A DNA stretch of 64,000 bases from Parelaphostrongylus tenuis (lineage: Eukaryota > Nematoda > Chromadorea > Rhabditida > Metastrongylidae): contig JAHQIW010003703.1 of NCBI GenBank assembly GCA_019055375.1, forward strand, positions 124,001 to 188,000, in the 5' to 3' direction. Positions within the stretch are counted from its first letter, which is position 1. Each line of letters starts with the position of its first letter. Under the pieces are notes generated by a model. That model saw only the letters and a program-made list of their open reading frames with translations, was not told where the DNA came from and did no database searches. This document shows positions 22,475 through 34,693 of this stretch, piece by piece. The position numbers were made by a program, and so were the translations under genes.

Positions 22475-24515
22475 AACAATGTACACGACAAGGAAATGAT
22501 TTAAGTGGCGAGAAAACTCCAAACACTTTTCTATTCGTTTTAAAACATCGTATACAAGACAATAGAAAAAAGGGGATTTCACGAACTTATCTGACACTAG
22601 GACGTTGTGGTTCTGTGAAGTAGACGTTTAAGTCATGCCGTTAAAAAAGTCTTGCACAACTGTGAAAAAATGCAAAGATAATGAACTTTATACACTGTTG
22701 TACTTCAAAGCGTGAAGGGCGCAAAAGAGTGTACTTGAACACTCAGAGCTGGCTAAATTTCGTAGTTTTCGCCTTTTTCAATGCCACAGAAAGCCAAATT
22801 GACACGCATTATAGTCATTCAAACATCGTTTTGACCACAATAGGAAAGTCACTCCACGAGCTTTATTGGCATAGATGACGTTTTCTTCCAACGTTTCCAA
22901 CGTCTTCCAGCGCTTTGACGTATGCAAGACTTCTGATTACTGATGCCTCAAAGTGTTCTGCATAATACGAAATGTGCTGGGCTGTCTCTAAACAACCAGC
23001 GTGAGGTAAGGAGTAACTTAACATGCAATCGAGGGGCATCTTTCCGTCTTACTAATTACTACACAGATGTTTTGGGATTTCAGAGCACTCTTATATAGAT
23101 TTTCTATGCTATCGGTATACTGGTTGAGGAATATTCACATAATCCTAGACTCAACCATGCTTTGTGACTGACCAAGTCTTCCAACTTTCCGTGTTTGACA
23201 AATCGTTGCACTAGGTATAGAAGAAGTTAACACTGAATTGATACATTGCCGGGTCTCTAGATGTCACTGAGTTATTCAAGTATGTACCACCTCTGCGATG
23301 CTTAATGATATCGAATTCATAGAACATATTCGACGGCTTTGGAATTGCTGAACTTTCTGCACTTGAGCTATAGAACGACGACCTTTTTTTAAAGCTTTTA
23401 GTACATCCTGCGTTATGAACGAAAAAACAAAAAATAGGTATGATGTCACCCACTCTTTATGTTTTTTTTTTCAGCAAATCTCTAACATTCCCCAAGTTAT
23501 TTCGAATCAAAGAGCATAACACATTTCTTATTGCGCTTCAAGTAAAGAGAATTTCGTTTTCTTGTCAATTCATTGAAATCGTGGTATCGGAAAAAGACGA
23601 TCACCGTGCAAAGTGTTGGCTAAATCACTTTCCTGCACGATTGTATGTTGTTATGCCGCTTCCAAAGTCAAATTTCTCCCTAAACGGCCAGCTACTTCAT
23701 AGAAGCCCTGTTCTTGAGGACATTCTGTAGTTAGCCTTATGAAGGGACTACTGGTACGTAGACGAAGTACACCTTGATAGAGATTGCAGTAATCAGTTTG
23801 AGAAGTGCGTCAAGCAAAAAAGAATAAAAGCATTGACTTTATACATTAATACTTGTCTGCATAAATAAAAAGCATGACTCATCAAAATGGATGTTTTCTA
23901 AATAGCTATTGTCCTTGAAATCGTCATTATTCTCGTTGGAAGGTTTTTGAGATATTTCAGAATGCTGGTACATGAACTGGCACTATATAATTTCTACTGG
24001 GCAGAACCCGCCATCTCTTGAGTTCATTACATCGTATCCGTCCTAAGACGACCTACAAGCTTTTTCCTTGTGAAATCACCCACAGCTTGAGGCTCTTCTT
24101 CTCCTTTTCCACACAAATGTCTTTAGATGCTAGTTAAGTCGCTTCTTCTTGGGATCTCGACTAGCCTACATTAAGACGAAACGTCTGTGGAAACTGGGGA
24201 AGTGATGCTGTATTTGCGCAAGTATGTTTCCCATCAATAGGTCCTGATTAACAGGTATGGAATTACCAACACTTCCCTCGCTACGTGGATCTGATAACGA
24301 AAAAGTTCTATACCATTCTTCTTCGTTCCAGAACCGCTATATCACACCTCCGAATTCCTCATGATAGAAACACTGCCGATTCTTATTTCTGAGGTTCTAA
24401 TTATGATAGTAGGTATGGAAAATTGCACAGCTACGGGAGCCGACAGTGTTACAACGGCTTCCTTCGTTGGAGCCATAGAGCATCCCTTTTGAAGAAGAAT
24501 CTCCGTAAGTAAAGG
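22475..24515. other. No gene confirmed; open frame after good acceptor at 23474
   Basis: A pyrimidine-rich acceptor (TTTTTTTTTCAG) ending at 23474 precedes about 85 open codons on + reading SKSLTFPKLFRIKEHNTFL onward to a TAG at 23728. There are no domain hits by eye and no partner exon. The frame at 22681-22878 (+) is also unassigned. The remainder shows nothing. Confidence 0.25.
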
Positions 24516-24519
24516 TATA

Positions 24520-24720
24520 GTCGAGGAACGTTTAACCTGCGCCGATAAGTGATAATATCACCGATCGGGCTGACGAGGCAGCAAGGCCAAAATTGTGTAT
24601 TGCATTGTAATAGTGCCCCTAACGGACCACAAGCATGGCTCAAAACACGTGTTAGGCATATTGAAATATGAGCGTGGTTCAAAGAAGCACTCAGAACGGA
24701 AACACGCAAGATTCTCGTCG
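24520..24720 (+). mobile_element. Decayed Penelope/hammerhead terminal unit, same family as 34.25-34.85 kb
   Basis: The + strand aligns along its length with the unit at 34690-34840. It shows the same order of a CTGACGA core (24570-24576), a short GGC...GCC stem II, the AAAA junction, a GACCACAAGCATGGCTCAAA block, and a TATTGAAATATGAGCGTGGTT block followed by AAAGCACTC-like sequence. The core guanine after stem II is A and stem I is poorly paired, so the ribozyme should be dead. Confidence 0.5.
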
Positions 24721-24724
24721 AGTA

Positions 24725-25955
24725 CCAGAGAAGTTGGGACAATACTCTGTGAGCCAGAGCGGGAAGAAACATTACGTGCTCATATACACAACGTTGACGC
24801 AACTCGTGACCATAACGTGATGCGTAAGTAAACAAATTAAGCACAGTATTTTTTCTCTGATAAGCAGGCAAAAGACTGTTCTAAAAACTTTATCCACAGT
24901 AGCTGACGCTTCGAATGATCTTATAGCCTAACAGCCCGCAAAGGTCAATTTGATATGGAACATGCTTTATACAAGTCATGTAGAAGAACAAATTTAGTTC
25001 ATAAATTCCCTTCGCATAGCAAATAACTTCTTATAACACTCATCCATTCGCTTTCTTTGTGTCTTCCAATTGTTGCTGAAGACCAGCTGCACCGGCTCTT
25101 GCATTGGTGAGGAAGGTTCTTTATGTAGGTCAAGAATTTCTACTTGGGATACAGTGCAAGATCACACGCATGTACGGATAGTCTACGCAAAGATCTTTCA
25201 AAAATTCAAATCGATTGCTCCTTAATTAAACAGGCCATCTTGAGATCTGCCTAGTAGTTCGATAAACATGTAAAACACCATGAAGGACGAATTAGACAAA
25301 AGGGAAAGATCAGCATGGACCTCCGTCAAGAAGCCACCGGCCAACTAATGGACCCCACCATTCTCACTTTTTTTTAAATCAGCCGTCTTCCCGCTCTCTT
25401 ATGTAGCAGAGCTGAGGGCTGCTTTGACTATACGGGCATTCACAGAACACATACTCAGAAGGCACCTCAGATCTGGAAATCTACCACTCATCAAGATACA
25501 AATGATAGGATAATCTGTGAGCGCGCTAAAAAAAAAGACAAGAATGCTGTGAAACAAACAAAAATTGGAATATGAGATTTTGTGTGCTACACCATCGAAA
25601 GCCTCACTCTACCTTCTTTCCAGTCATGTTTTGATTTTATTTTAATTGACTTATTCGATATCAGCTTGGGATTGGTTGTTTTGAAGCTGACATCGGCCAC
25701 AGTTTTTGCTATCTAATCATGTACTGTCCATTCAGGCACATATGTTTAGAAAGATACTGCGAAGACTCGTTGCAGTGTCGCTTATATCTTTTCGCCTGAA
25801 TGTCACGTTTCTCGCAATACATAGTGTACACCGTCAACAACAAAAGACATATGAAGTTTCTGTTTTGTGCCAGTTTTGTTAAAACTGCTGCTATATTTGG
25901 CTTTCATTGAGCAAAAAAAGTTCGAACTATGGAGATCATCTTTACTATTTTTCTT
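24725..25955. other. No gene recognised
   Basis: AT-rich; the minus-strand frame overlapping 24449-24871 runs across the Penelope unit and is judged a chance frame. Nothing else supportable seen. Confidence 0.35.
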
Positions 25956-25959
25956 ATTG

Positions 25960-26215
25960 ACCAGTCTCCACGATATTTTTTATTGTACTGATCCCAGTGC
26001 TTCTAACATTCAATTCGTATTGTTTTCTTCTTGAACGTTGTAGAATACTGATTGGCCCGCCCCCTTACAATCTCAAAGAAACTTGCCTGTGGCGCTTCAT
26101 AGGACGTTCATGTTGACAACCGAAGAGTGTTGAGTGACGCTGTTCAGCCCGCGCGCCACCACGAGCATCACAACCACTCGGACACGCTGCTCCCTCCCTC
26201 CCACGGACTACATTT
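25960..26215 (-). repeat. Dispersed repeat related to 30.16-30.49 kb
   Basis: Shares with 30165-30490 the blocks CTGATCCCAGTGCT, TTCTTCTTGAACG and CACGAGCATCACAACCACTC/GACGAGCATCACAACCACTC in the same order. Coding potential is lost. The class is unknown. Confidence 0.5.
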
Positions 26216-26219
26216 CTTT

Positions 26220-28575
26220 GTAAATTTCAGATTATAGAAAAGCATCATTGTAAATCAGCTGATTGATTGGGTAGAGTTTTTGTGATTGCAATTGCAGATA
26301 TAGAACTTCGAATCAAACCGTTTCATTGGGTAATACTCATTTCCTCAGGGTCAAGAATGTCTATTCGCCACTTGCCAGGGTTTTTTTAACATGGCTAATA
26401 CCTGCTGAATATCTCAAGGCTAAAAGTTTCAGATGTTTTAGTAAGTGATTTATGGCACAGGTAAGTGAAAGAGCGGTTTTTTTTATGAGCTGATGCTAAG
26501 AAAAAGACCACATTTTACAAGTGTAATTTTGTTCAATGTTCACTTTTTGAAAAAAGAGCTTTTCCCATTAGCAGTTGCCCTATAGGGCACAATGAATCAA
26601 CCCTAGAGATGGTGGTTGATCGCTGTCGAAAGTACAGGACGTTGATCTGGAATCGCTGTCGAAAGCTGGCGTTGGTGAATCCGTCCTGCAAACAGAACAC
26701 ACTTCAACGTCATTATGACGTAGTCAGGGAGAGCAAGAGAGAGGTGTAAAAATTCGTCAAGTGCAAACAAACAGAAGTGATGATTAGCAACATCCGCTAA
26801 CCAGTCTCGGTGGCGATTTCTCATTAGCAGGTTTTATGCAGTTTATGCCTAATTGCCGTCAAATTCATCCTCACGTATTTCATCACATTCCATAAGCTTT
26901 TTTGATCTGCGACACAAACCAGTTTCGCCGACGCTGCAGCAGCGGATAGCGCGTGTTGTTGCACCATGCAAGCATCAACATTGCATTTGACCAATACTAC
27001 TTTCGCAGGGCGTAGTTTGTAGATTGCCCACCATTATGTGATCTTCGTGTTAGTTTGTGGTGAGTTCGTATTTAGTTTCGATATTTCTTAGCGATGCTGA
27101 GTCATGCTGAAAGGTAATGTTTCTGCTAAATAGTACGCAATTTTGCCTATTAATACCTCTATAATTATAGATTTGTTGCAGTAAGCTAAACCTCTAGGAA
27201 GTAAAGAATTCCTTTACATAATTACATGACGATCATCCTTACATGGTCTTTAGATGAGACAGCCTGTGACAGATGATTGATTTTCGCTCTGGAAAAGGCG
27301 TCAGTGAAACTGAAGCAAGACTGATTATAATGCATCATATAAACCATTTTGCACCGAGCATGTAATTGTAATATTGCCTCAGATCATCGACTTTCACGCC
27401 TTCCTAAATGCTAGCGACCAGATTTAACGGTTGTTTTATCGCTGTTCGTTAGGGTGGTAGCATAATGTTAGGAATAAGCAGTTCAAATTTCAGACTTTTC
27501 ATTGACGCTGAAAGAGATCGTGTTATTATAGGTGGTTAGACACTATTCCACACTTATCGATGGTCCATTACGTCTTTTGATACCTATCACTCTATTCTCA
27601 CCTACGTCACCAACTCCCGTAACAAAAGAAGATCACGTTCATTCCTAACAAATTATCTGAACGACCGATGAGAGAAGATTATTTGCATAACATCATATTC
27701 AGATTAACCTTGGAACAAAAACTTATTACACAGAATTCAAAACTGGAGGTTGCCAATATCTTGCTAGATTAGCTACTCTTGACTCAAGCATCCGTCTCAG
27801 GAATAAGCTGGGATAGAACGAAGTAGGCAAAGAAGTAAAATGTGCGCCATACCAAGCAGACATATATTTTGTACGAATCAAAAGACAATGCTGCATATGA
27901 CTTGCAGAAAGAGGATGTATCCACACCAGAGTAAAATTACTCGTGGAAAAATTTTAACCATTTTCTGAATAAGTTATAGTTCTTCAATCAACGCTGAACG
28001 AATTTGTTATAATGCTACACATCCAGATTGTTATAAACCCAAGAGGAACAGGATGTTTTCAGAAATACTGAGATTAACACACGAACAGAGATCTTGTTAG
28101 AAAGAAATCGAAGAAGGACAAGGTAAAGAGGCCTTGATAGGAATCGTAAACTAAAAAATATTGTTATACTCGCAAATGTGCTGAATGAAGGTGATGCTTA
28201 TCACCTCTCACAATTTAATTCAGTTGATGATGGAAAAATCCTTTCTAACGTCTATACCTTTTTTCACATTACTATCCTGACACGAGACTCTATAGCGCTC
28301 ATCACAGCTTTCCACTGAGGTAAGAGTTATAATCAAAACCATGAGGAAAGCATAGCTTCAGAAGTCAAACAACAGCAGGAATAAAAATCACAGCTATAAT
28401 AGATGCACTTCTTGCAGCTGCTACATACTTTTGGTTAAAAACAAAAATATCACGTCCTTAAAAAGAATATTTGCACGATTAGTAAACGCTACTAGTGTGA
28501 CTGAGTGAGCCTTCTCGTATATCATCTCATTTACTCGCTGGGTTACTTCCAAACGGTTTTTATGAAAGTTACCTC
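26220..28575. other. No gene recognised
   Basis: Over 2.3 kb of AT-rich sequence. Short frames (26603-26824 minus, 27726-27926 minus) have no features beyond chance. No repeat family recognised. Confidence 0.4.
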
Positions 28576-28580
28576 TAGCC

Positions 28581-28889
28581 AGAGCTCATGTGGCGCAGTG
28601 CTTAGAGGTGCCCTGCGTCTCACACGAGGTCAATGGTTCGATCTCGCGCTCATGGCCCACCAAGCCATCCATCCCTCCGGGGTCGGTAAATTGGTACCAG
28701 ACAGGTCTCAGACTTGTCTGGGAGGATGAGCAGCACTGACTCGGTTCAGCGGGAGGCCACCGCGAGTCATTGTAAAGGCCAGATATGCATTCAGTCACCT
28801 CAAACGAAGTTAGAAATTGAAGTCGAATGCATGGCGCATCCCTAAGGAATTGATCAACGCCGAGAGCTTTATCCTTTTATCCTTTTTAC
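28581..28889 (+). mobile_element. tRNA-derived SINE (family 2, copy A, most complete)
   Basis: Starts with a tRNA-like head with box A-like GTGGCGCAGTGCTTAGAGG and box B-like GGTTCGATCTC. A body follows with a conserved segment around GGCCAGATATGCATTCAGTC, then GCATCCCTAAGGAATTGATC, and it ends in a (TCCTTTT)n tail. Copies occur at 35466 (-), 41853 (+), 43815 (+) and 61281 (-, 3' part), plus a head fragment at 39968. Head plus body plus simple-repeat tail is standard SINE structure; mobilisation would need a partner LINE, possibly the RTE family here. Confidence 0.8.
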
Positions 28890-29097
28890 TTGTAGCCAGA
28901 TAAGCGAATCAGCTTTAAAAACGCTTGAAGTGCACAGTACCATAAAACAAAGCTTTTTGCTATGGAATACTTCGAAGAGTATCATAGGCTGTACAAATCC
29001 TTTGTAGTACCACTTCAGATCTGTGATAACTTTCGCGAAACGTAATCACAATAATGCTAATTATGAGCGAAGCTTAGAAATCGAGGAAGCACTAAAC

Positions 29098-29283
29098 CTG
29101 CGACTGCACTTTTCGGGGTAAACTAAATTCTTCACTACACTATCAATGCCATAGGTATACCTTTCTCTCAACCTGTGACAAGTCGTTAGATACTTAGCAG
29201 CCATCAATCTACGATCTAGGGTCCACATATAGGCATAAATCCCAGTGAAAATAATGCAAAAAGTCCAGTTCAAATCTCGTGTG
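29098..29283 (-). CDS. Candidate exon of a membrane protein
   Basis: A minus-strand acceptor CATTTTTTAG is followed by an open frame reading RDLNWTFCIIFTGIYAYMWT and then LDRRLMAAKYLTTCHRLRER. It holds one hydrophobic span followed by a basic, Tyr-rich loop, reminiscent of nematode chemoreceptor-type proteins but not diagnostic. A GTTTAG donor-like site near 29097 would end it; otherwise the frame continues to a stop at 29061. No neighbouring exon found. Confidence 0.25.
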
Positions 29284-29797
29284 CTAAAAAATGTTTTAAA
29301 CACCATAATTTCTAGTTGAAATAGTGTGAACTATAAAAATGCCCTCCATAGATTGAAATGAACGTAATACATGAGAGCTCCAAGATGTAGGAAGAACTTC
29401 AACCGATTCCTACTGCAACTATTGCATGGAAAAAACAACTTCACAAATTTACGATCCCTATGGGGAAATGTGCCGAAAATGCCAAAATGTTGTCCACATC
29501 ATTGTAACGAATAATCAGGCAGTTCAAACGGGGCGACCAACACCGCTCATGAAAATGGATATCTCAATTTTGAGGCGGTTCGATGATGATGAGTGGTTAG
29601 GGTAGCAAAAATTTTTCAGTTATTCGTTCGGTGCGCTTAGTGTTCGTCAACTAGTTGCTGTAAAACCCAGAATGAACTTCCTTTTCGCACTTGGTCCCAT
29701 TTAAACGGAAAGACAACTAGATGATTTTCCACCACACTCGTCGTGTGATTCTCTCAACTTTGTTAGTGGCTCTCTTCAAGGTATCTGCAAAGCAGGT

Positions 29798-30195
29798 TTA
29801 GTGCCCTCGAGCACTACTGTGATCCGCCAGCCTATTTACATGATCGCTATAGTACACCACCTTTGCCTCTCGCAGAAACGTTTTTGCCAATTCGTGTCCT
29901 ATGACCAGCTGCGTGCGATAATCTGAGAAGGTTTCATTTCCACATCTCCGTTTCTCCATGCGAACTACGAAGTAGCAACAGAAGAATTTCACAGGTTTAC
30001 GACAGCTCCACCCTCGTATACAGTTGTCTATGCTTCCATCAACGAATATGTGAACATGGCGCTTGCCTAAGTCAATTCCTAAAGTAAACTCTATGCATGA
30101 GACTTCATCAAACCTAGTCAGAGCTGGCTTTCGCTTTACTTTATTGATCGGTTTACAAAGTGTAATTTTTCCACTGTGCTGATCCCAGTGCTCCT
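29798..30195 (-). pseudogene. Open frame in dispersed repeat, unknown (likely mobile-element ORF)
   Basis: About 130 codons open on the minus strand, including KPALTRFDEVSCIEFTLGID and later HELAKTFLREAKVVYYSDHV. The upstream end (EHWDQ) lies in the block shared with 25960-26215, so the frame probably belongs to a repeat. Upstream of a stop, another frame reads VNNDRFMERHSQGMLEIERR. No catalytic motif identified. Confidence 0.35.
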
Positions 30196-30250
30196 AGCAT
30201 TCAATTCGTTTTTTTCTTGTCTTCTTCTTGAACGTCATAGAATAATGGTT

Positions 30251-30458
30251 GAGCACATCTCCTTTCAATTTCGAGCATACCCTGGCTGTGGCGTTCCATA
30301 AAGCGATCGTTGTTGACTGCCAGAATGCCTTGGAGGGCAGGGTATGACCCGCTTGAGCGCATCTCCTTCCAATTTCGGGCATACCCTGGCTGTGGCGTTC
30401 CATAAAGCGATCGTTGTTGACTGCCAGAATGCCTTGGAGGGCAGGGTATGACCCGCGC
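30251..30458. repeat. Tandem duplication of ~104 bp
   Basis: The segment beginning GAGCACATCTCC at 30251 recurs at 30355 with only a few substitutions, followed by GACGAGCATCACAACCACTC as in the 26.1 kb copy. Confidence 0.9.
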
Positions 30459-30494
30459 GCGCAGCGACGAGCATCACAACCACTCGGCCACGGC

Positions 30495-31355
30495 GCCTCC
30501 ATCACAGAAGACTGAATGCATATTTGGCCTATACAAAATGACCTGCGTGGGCTACCAACGAAATATTAGAGATTTTTTTGCGCGTCCAATATTTTAAACT
30601 ATCAGAACAAAATGAAGATTTCTTATAGAGTGTTCAGAAACCAACTCCGATTGCAAACGATATTTTTACCTCAGAAACTCGTTGCATAAATTCAGCCAAT
30701 AATTAATTTGATTAAAACGTACTTTTTGTTTCTCGATTGAAACATCTCGTAATGAACTGCAGGCATTTACTGCCACTGTCAACAAATTTTCTAAAAAAAA
30801 TATGTCGGAAAGACAAAATTAAATCAAATTAAAATTAGGAAATCAAGGAACAAAAGTTGTGACCTGCATATGCATGCGGTAGGCATTTCAGGAATGTTGT
30901 TCCTTAATGTTGAGGAAGCTATTTGTGTTTGGTTGCAAAACATTGAGTTCCAATCAGGAAGGCGTGAACATGGAGGTTGAAGGTGGGACGTCGACGTAGG
31001 TATGGATCAACAATACGTGGAGGAAATATTTCTGAAATTCTTATTATTATTCACTGCTGAAGAGCGCTAAACGTAATTGCGAGGATCACTTATGGTATTC
31101 TCATGTTCTTCGCAAGCGCTGATCCATAAATCAGCCATGCATCCAATTTTGATAAGATAACACATGCAATCTGATCAAATAGAAACAGTTGACATGAATA
31201 TGAAGGGTTTTGTTAACATTTTTCGTTATATAAAGGCATTGCAGTATCATACCAATGCTTGTATTCCCAAGGTTATGCTTACGTGAACTGCAATGAAAGC
31301 GCTCACATGACGTCTCACAACATAAGATTGTCACAACGGTTATAACAACATATGA
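30495..31355. other. No gene recognised
   Basis: AT-rich, nothing supportable beyond short frames. Confidence 0.4.
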
Positions 31356-31360
31356 AATTG

Positions 31361-31592
31361 TTTTTATTTAACAGCTTTTTTTGCGGTGGTATGATGTTAT
31401 GAATATATAGCCAGTGTTATAGAGTGATGTGCAAAACTGTAGAGCCAGGCGGGACTAACCTGTACCTCACTTTTTCAGGAAGGCGTGCTCTATCCGTTAC
31501 TTTACTGACGCCCACTTTGCACATCTCTGTTTCTAGGTTACAGCGCATCTATCTGTCAGCCGCCAACCGTCAACTGCCTAGCCCGGGTGGTC
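31361..31592 (-). mobile_element. SINE with tRNA-like core (family 1, copy c)
   Basis: Same order of blocks as 7924-8205: TTTTTATTTAAC end, GCGGTGGTATGATGTT, GAGTGATGTGCAAAACT arm, diverged tRNA-like core, CTTTGCACATCTCT arm, ATCTGTCAGCCGCC block. Substitutions have damaged the core. Confidence 0.6.
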
Positions 31593-31599
31593 GAATGAC

Positions 31600-33050
31600 T
31601 TCAACCATGGCTCTGGTTCAACTAGGTTCATTACCGATTTGTGCATTCCAGATCAATCGCGATGACGGTTGACTGGTGATAGGAGGCATTTTTAGTTTCT
31701 GAGTGGCTGAGAGAAGGACAAAGCGAGGATTTGATGATCAAGTGTGAACACACGCTTTTTTGGAAATTGTTTTCGTTGTTCCAGTTTGCAGCATTCCTGT
31801 GATTATGTGATTTTGGAAACGTCTCGCAGACATGAACCTCCTTTTGCAATGAAAAAAGTAGTGTACATTGCTTATCAATTTCTTACATATTTGGATGCCG
31901 ATGCAACAAACAAATCCATGAGGAGAAAATGCAGATGTTCAATACTTTTTCCACCACGGGACACATTTCGTTAGGCTTATTGCTCATCGCTTTTCTTCCT
32001 CCCTCCAACGGTTGCCGTAATTCTGTAATTAGATGATCAGAACAATAAAGATGCTATTATATAATGCTGACAACAAACAGGTAATTCTTGATCTCATGAA
32101 TATCTGATTCACGTCGTTTTGTCAACAATAAATCCTCATACGTGACGATATGATGATGTTCGCGAGGATTACGTGACTTTCACCTTTCTATCCTGTAACG
32201 GCTAGCCATGGTTCCATATTGCCGCGCTTCCGTATTTGTTTTCCGGTTTTTTGCCAACACTATTAACACTTAGTGAACAATTGAGCAACTTTCTCTTCAA
32301 CTACTTCTCTAGATGCTTAAGCAACTTCCATGGTAATTTCGTATTCATCGTATGCCTTGATAAAAAAAATGTTGCAACAGGTTCCAACGGAGCAAATCTA
32401 GGGTTGTATATCACAATTCACAAAAGTAATTGCAGTAATTCTGTAGCACCTTAATTCTTCTTCGTGCGTTACGTGGCGACTTTCGTGCCTCTTGTACGAT
32501 GAAATACGACGGGGACTACTGCTGATCATAAGTGAGTAGGGATGCCTCTGCTGAATTAGTACAGAAACATATAGGAAATGTTTGTCTGTCTTGTAAATAA
32601 TGTGACACAAATTCTCTTTGTGAACTAAAAAGCTATTTGATATTCCTGCTACAGAAAAGCACCCTTGGCTGACAGGAGTCAGATATGACTCAGTCTGCGT
32701 GTAGAGGAAAAATAAGTGTGATTGCAACTTGTTAACACATGATGCATGACGCTCAATCTAACGTGACCTCTGTGTGGGAAAAAGGGAACGATGACAAATT
32801 GCAGACTTATCAGAGACTTCAACATTTTCTACTATTCGCTATACGTTGCGTGGTTTCTTATTCAGCTACACTGTTGTCAGTGTTTAGAAGTATGGAAAGA
32901 AAAAAATCTTTCCAGTGTTGAGTCTACTCCTGCATTTGTATAGCTGCCCATTCCATAGGATAAACACTGTAGTTCATGTGAACTGGATGTAAAGTAACAG
33001 CTTGAATTTGTTCTATTTGCTTGCTTTTAGCGGACTGTGACACTGTATAT
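31600..33050. other. No gene recognised
   Basis: AT-rich; overlapping short frames at 31631-31974, 32236-32454 and 32398-32727 show no motif or splice support. Confidence 0.4.
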
Positions 33051-33053
33051 GTA

Positions 33054-34221
33054 TGAGGTGCGAGAAAAGTCCATTTTCTTTCAGATATTTCAACGTAAAA
33101 ATGCTGCATAAACAAACACATTCAGCTGAAAGAATAATGACGTTTATTAGATCAAAACTATAACAATGGACGATAAAGTTTATTAAGAACTCTCAAAATT
33201 GCTTTCTTGAGCCTCCATACATTTACGAGGTGGCTTAAGAAAATTTCTAACGATGCTCGCACAGGCTTTCACCGTAATTTGGCCTCGTGAGCGTTTCAGA
33301 AACTTTTCAAGCACGTCTATGGTAGTGCAACGAGTAAGGAAGACTTTTTCCTCAAGTATAAAACACACGCAGTAGTGCATTAGGTTGCGATCCTGCAAAT
33401 ACGACGGCCAAATTTTTTTTGCCGCAAAAGCCTGGAAACTGCTCTTGCCAAATGACAATCACTGAGCGAGCCGTATGCGGAGGAACCCAGTCCTGCTGAA
33501 ACGTAAACTCGTCAGCGCCAGATTTTGAAAAGTCCAAGACTTCAGTACGCCCCTTAAAATTTACTCCTGATGGACGGCAGTGTTAATTTTGGCTGCTGAT
33601 TGTGAAGTGATCCGACCGTGAATTTTCTATTCGTAAAAGCACATTCGACAAACGAGCACCAGCTACTAAACGAATCATTCGGCGAGCCTATAAAAGCCGT
33701 TTTTCCTTCATGTTTTCATTCAAAAAGCGAACACAAGCGTTCTTGTAGCTGTACAGATTCAGTTTATTTTTGACAATGTTTCGGGCACTTAATTCGCTGT
33801 TCAGAGCTTCTCGAACCATTTTGCACGTCGATAGCTCGGGATTTTATTGAACTTGGCATCAGATCTACTGTATGCCTTCCAGATTAAACGAGTTGGTTAA
33901 AAAACATTTTCGAGGAACGTCTCTAATCCCTTCAGTCTCTTTGAAGCGTTTTAACGGCTGTGTAGACACTTGTTTGTTCGAAACCAGTCAATTTTATTAA
34001 TGTCGCCCGTATAATTCCCCTCCTGTGCAACTCAACTTTTGCGATACGTTCATTTCTACGACCCATGGCTTTAGCACAGCTGAAAACAGATAAATAAATA
34101 AAACAGATTCTAGAACGAAATTCAATAGAGGCCTTTACGCAATTATCAGAATCAATAAAAAAATATTATATCAGTGTTAAATTTTACAAAATACATATTT
34201 AACAGAACTTTTCTCGCACCT

Positions 34222-34223
<2 letters not shown>
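33054..34223 (-). mobile_element. Mariner-like transposon, near full length (1170 bp)
   Basis: Ends are inverted: TGAGGTGCGAGAAAAGT at 33054 and its complement ACTTTTCTCGCACCTTG at 34223 (two mismatches), flanked by TA on both sides. This is the target duplication of Tc1/mariner elements. The minus strand encodes transposase pieces: FTFQQDWVPPHTARSVIV (the second catalytic Asp region, from about 33537), then after a frameshift KKIWPSYLQDRNLMHY with the third Asp region, then the C-terminus. Frameshifts and a degenerate N-terminal half mean it is not autonomous. It inserted beside or within a TA microsatellite. Confidence 0.85.

Positions 34224-34254
<31 letters not shown>
34224..34254. repeat. 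(TA)n microsatellite
   Basis: Pure TA dinucleotide run abutting the right end of the mariner element. Confidence 0.95.
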
Positions 34255-34256
<2 letters not shown>

Positions 34257-34310
34257 TTTCATTATTATTTGAGCCAACATGTCATGTGGTCTGGTATGGG
34301 CTCTTGTACA

Positions 34311-34353
34311 GCCCGAGACACGTGTTTCGTCCTTACAGACTCATCAGCCGGGC
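34311..34353 (-). ncRNA. Hammerhead ribozyme, minimal type I, copy 1
   Basis: Minus strand: stem I 5' GCCCGG; core CTGATGA (34341-34347); stem II GTC/GAC with loop TGTAAG; GAA; stem III ACACGTGT (34318-34325), a perfect palindrome with no loop; C17 at 34317; stem I 3' TCGGGC (34311-34316). All invariant core residues are present. Self-cleavage would be after the C at 34317. Loopless stem III suggests activity as a dimer, as described for Penelope-like and retrozyme hammerheads. Confidence 0.85.
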
Positions 34354-34693
34354 AGAACCCGTCGTCTGTCGATCCTTTTATAGTCAGTTCTCTCGGGAGC
34401 GTTACACTCCTTATAAAGAGTTGTCGACGACGTACGTTCTACATTCTATGTCAAGCGAAATTTTCACCTAACACAGAGTGTCTTCGCACTAATAATGAAA
34501 GGATCTATTGAAATTTGAGGGTGGTCTTAAGAAAGCACTCGAAGGAAAGGTATAATATGATAAAAATACCAGCCAGCTAGCAATCGAGTGCTAAAACACT
34601 CTGTGTTAGGTGAAAATTTCGCTTGACATAGATTATAAGGAGTGTAACGCTCCCGAGAGAACTGACTAGAAAAAGATCGACAGACGACGCGTT

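Noticed and set aside
24449..24871. 140-codon minus-strand open frame
   Set aside because: It crosses the decayed hammerhead unit recognised on the + strand and has no domain; judged a chance frame in repeat DNA.
28590..28660. Possible functional tRNA gene on the + strand
   Set aside because: Boxes A and B are present, but no cloverleaf closes and the sequence continues into a SINE body shared with several other copies.
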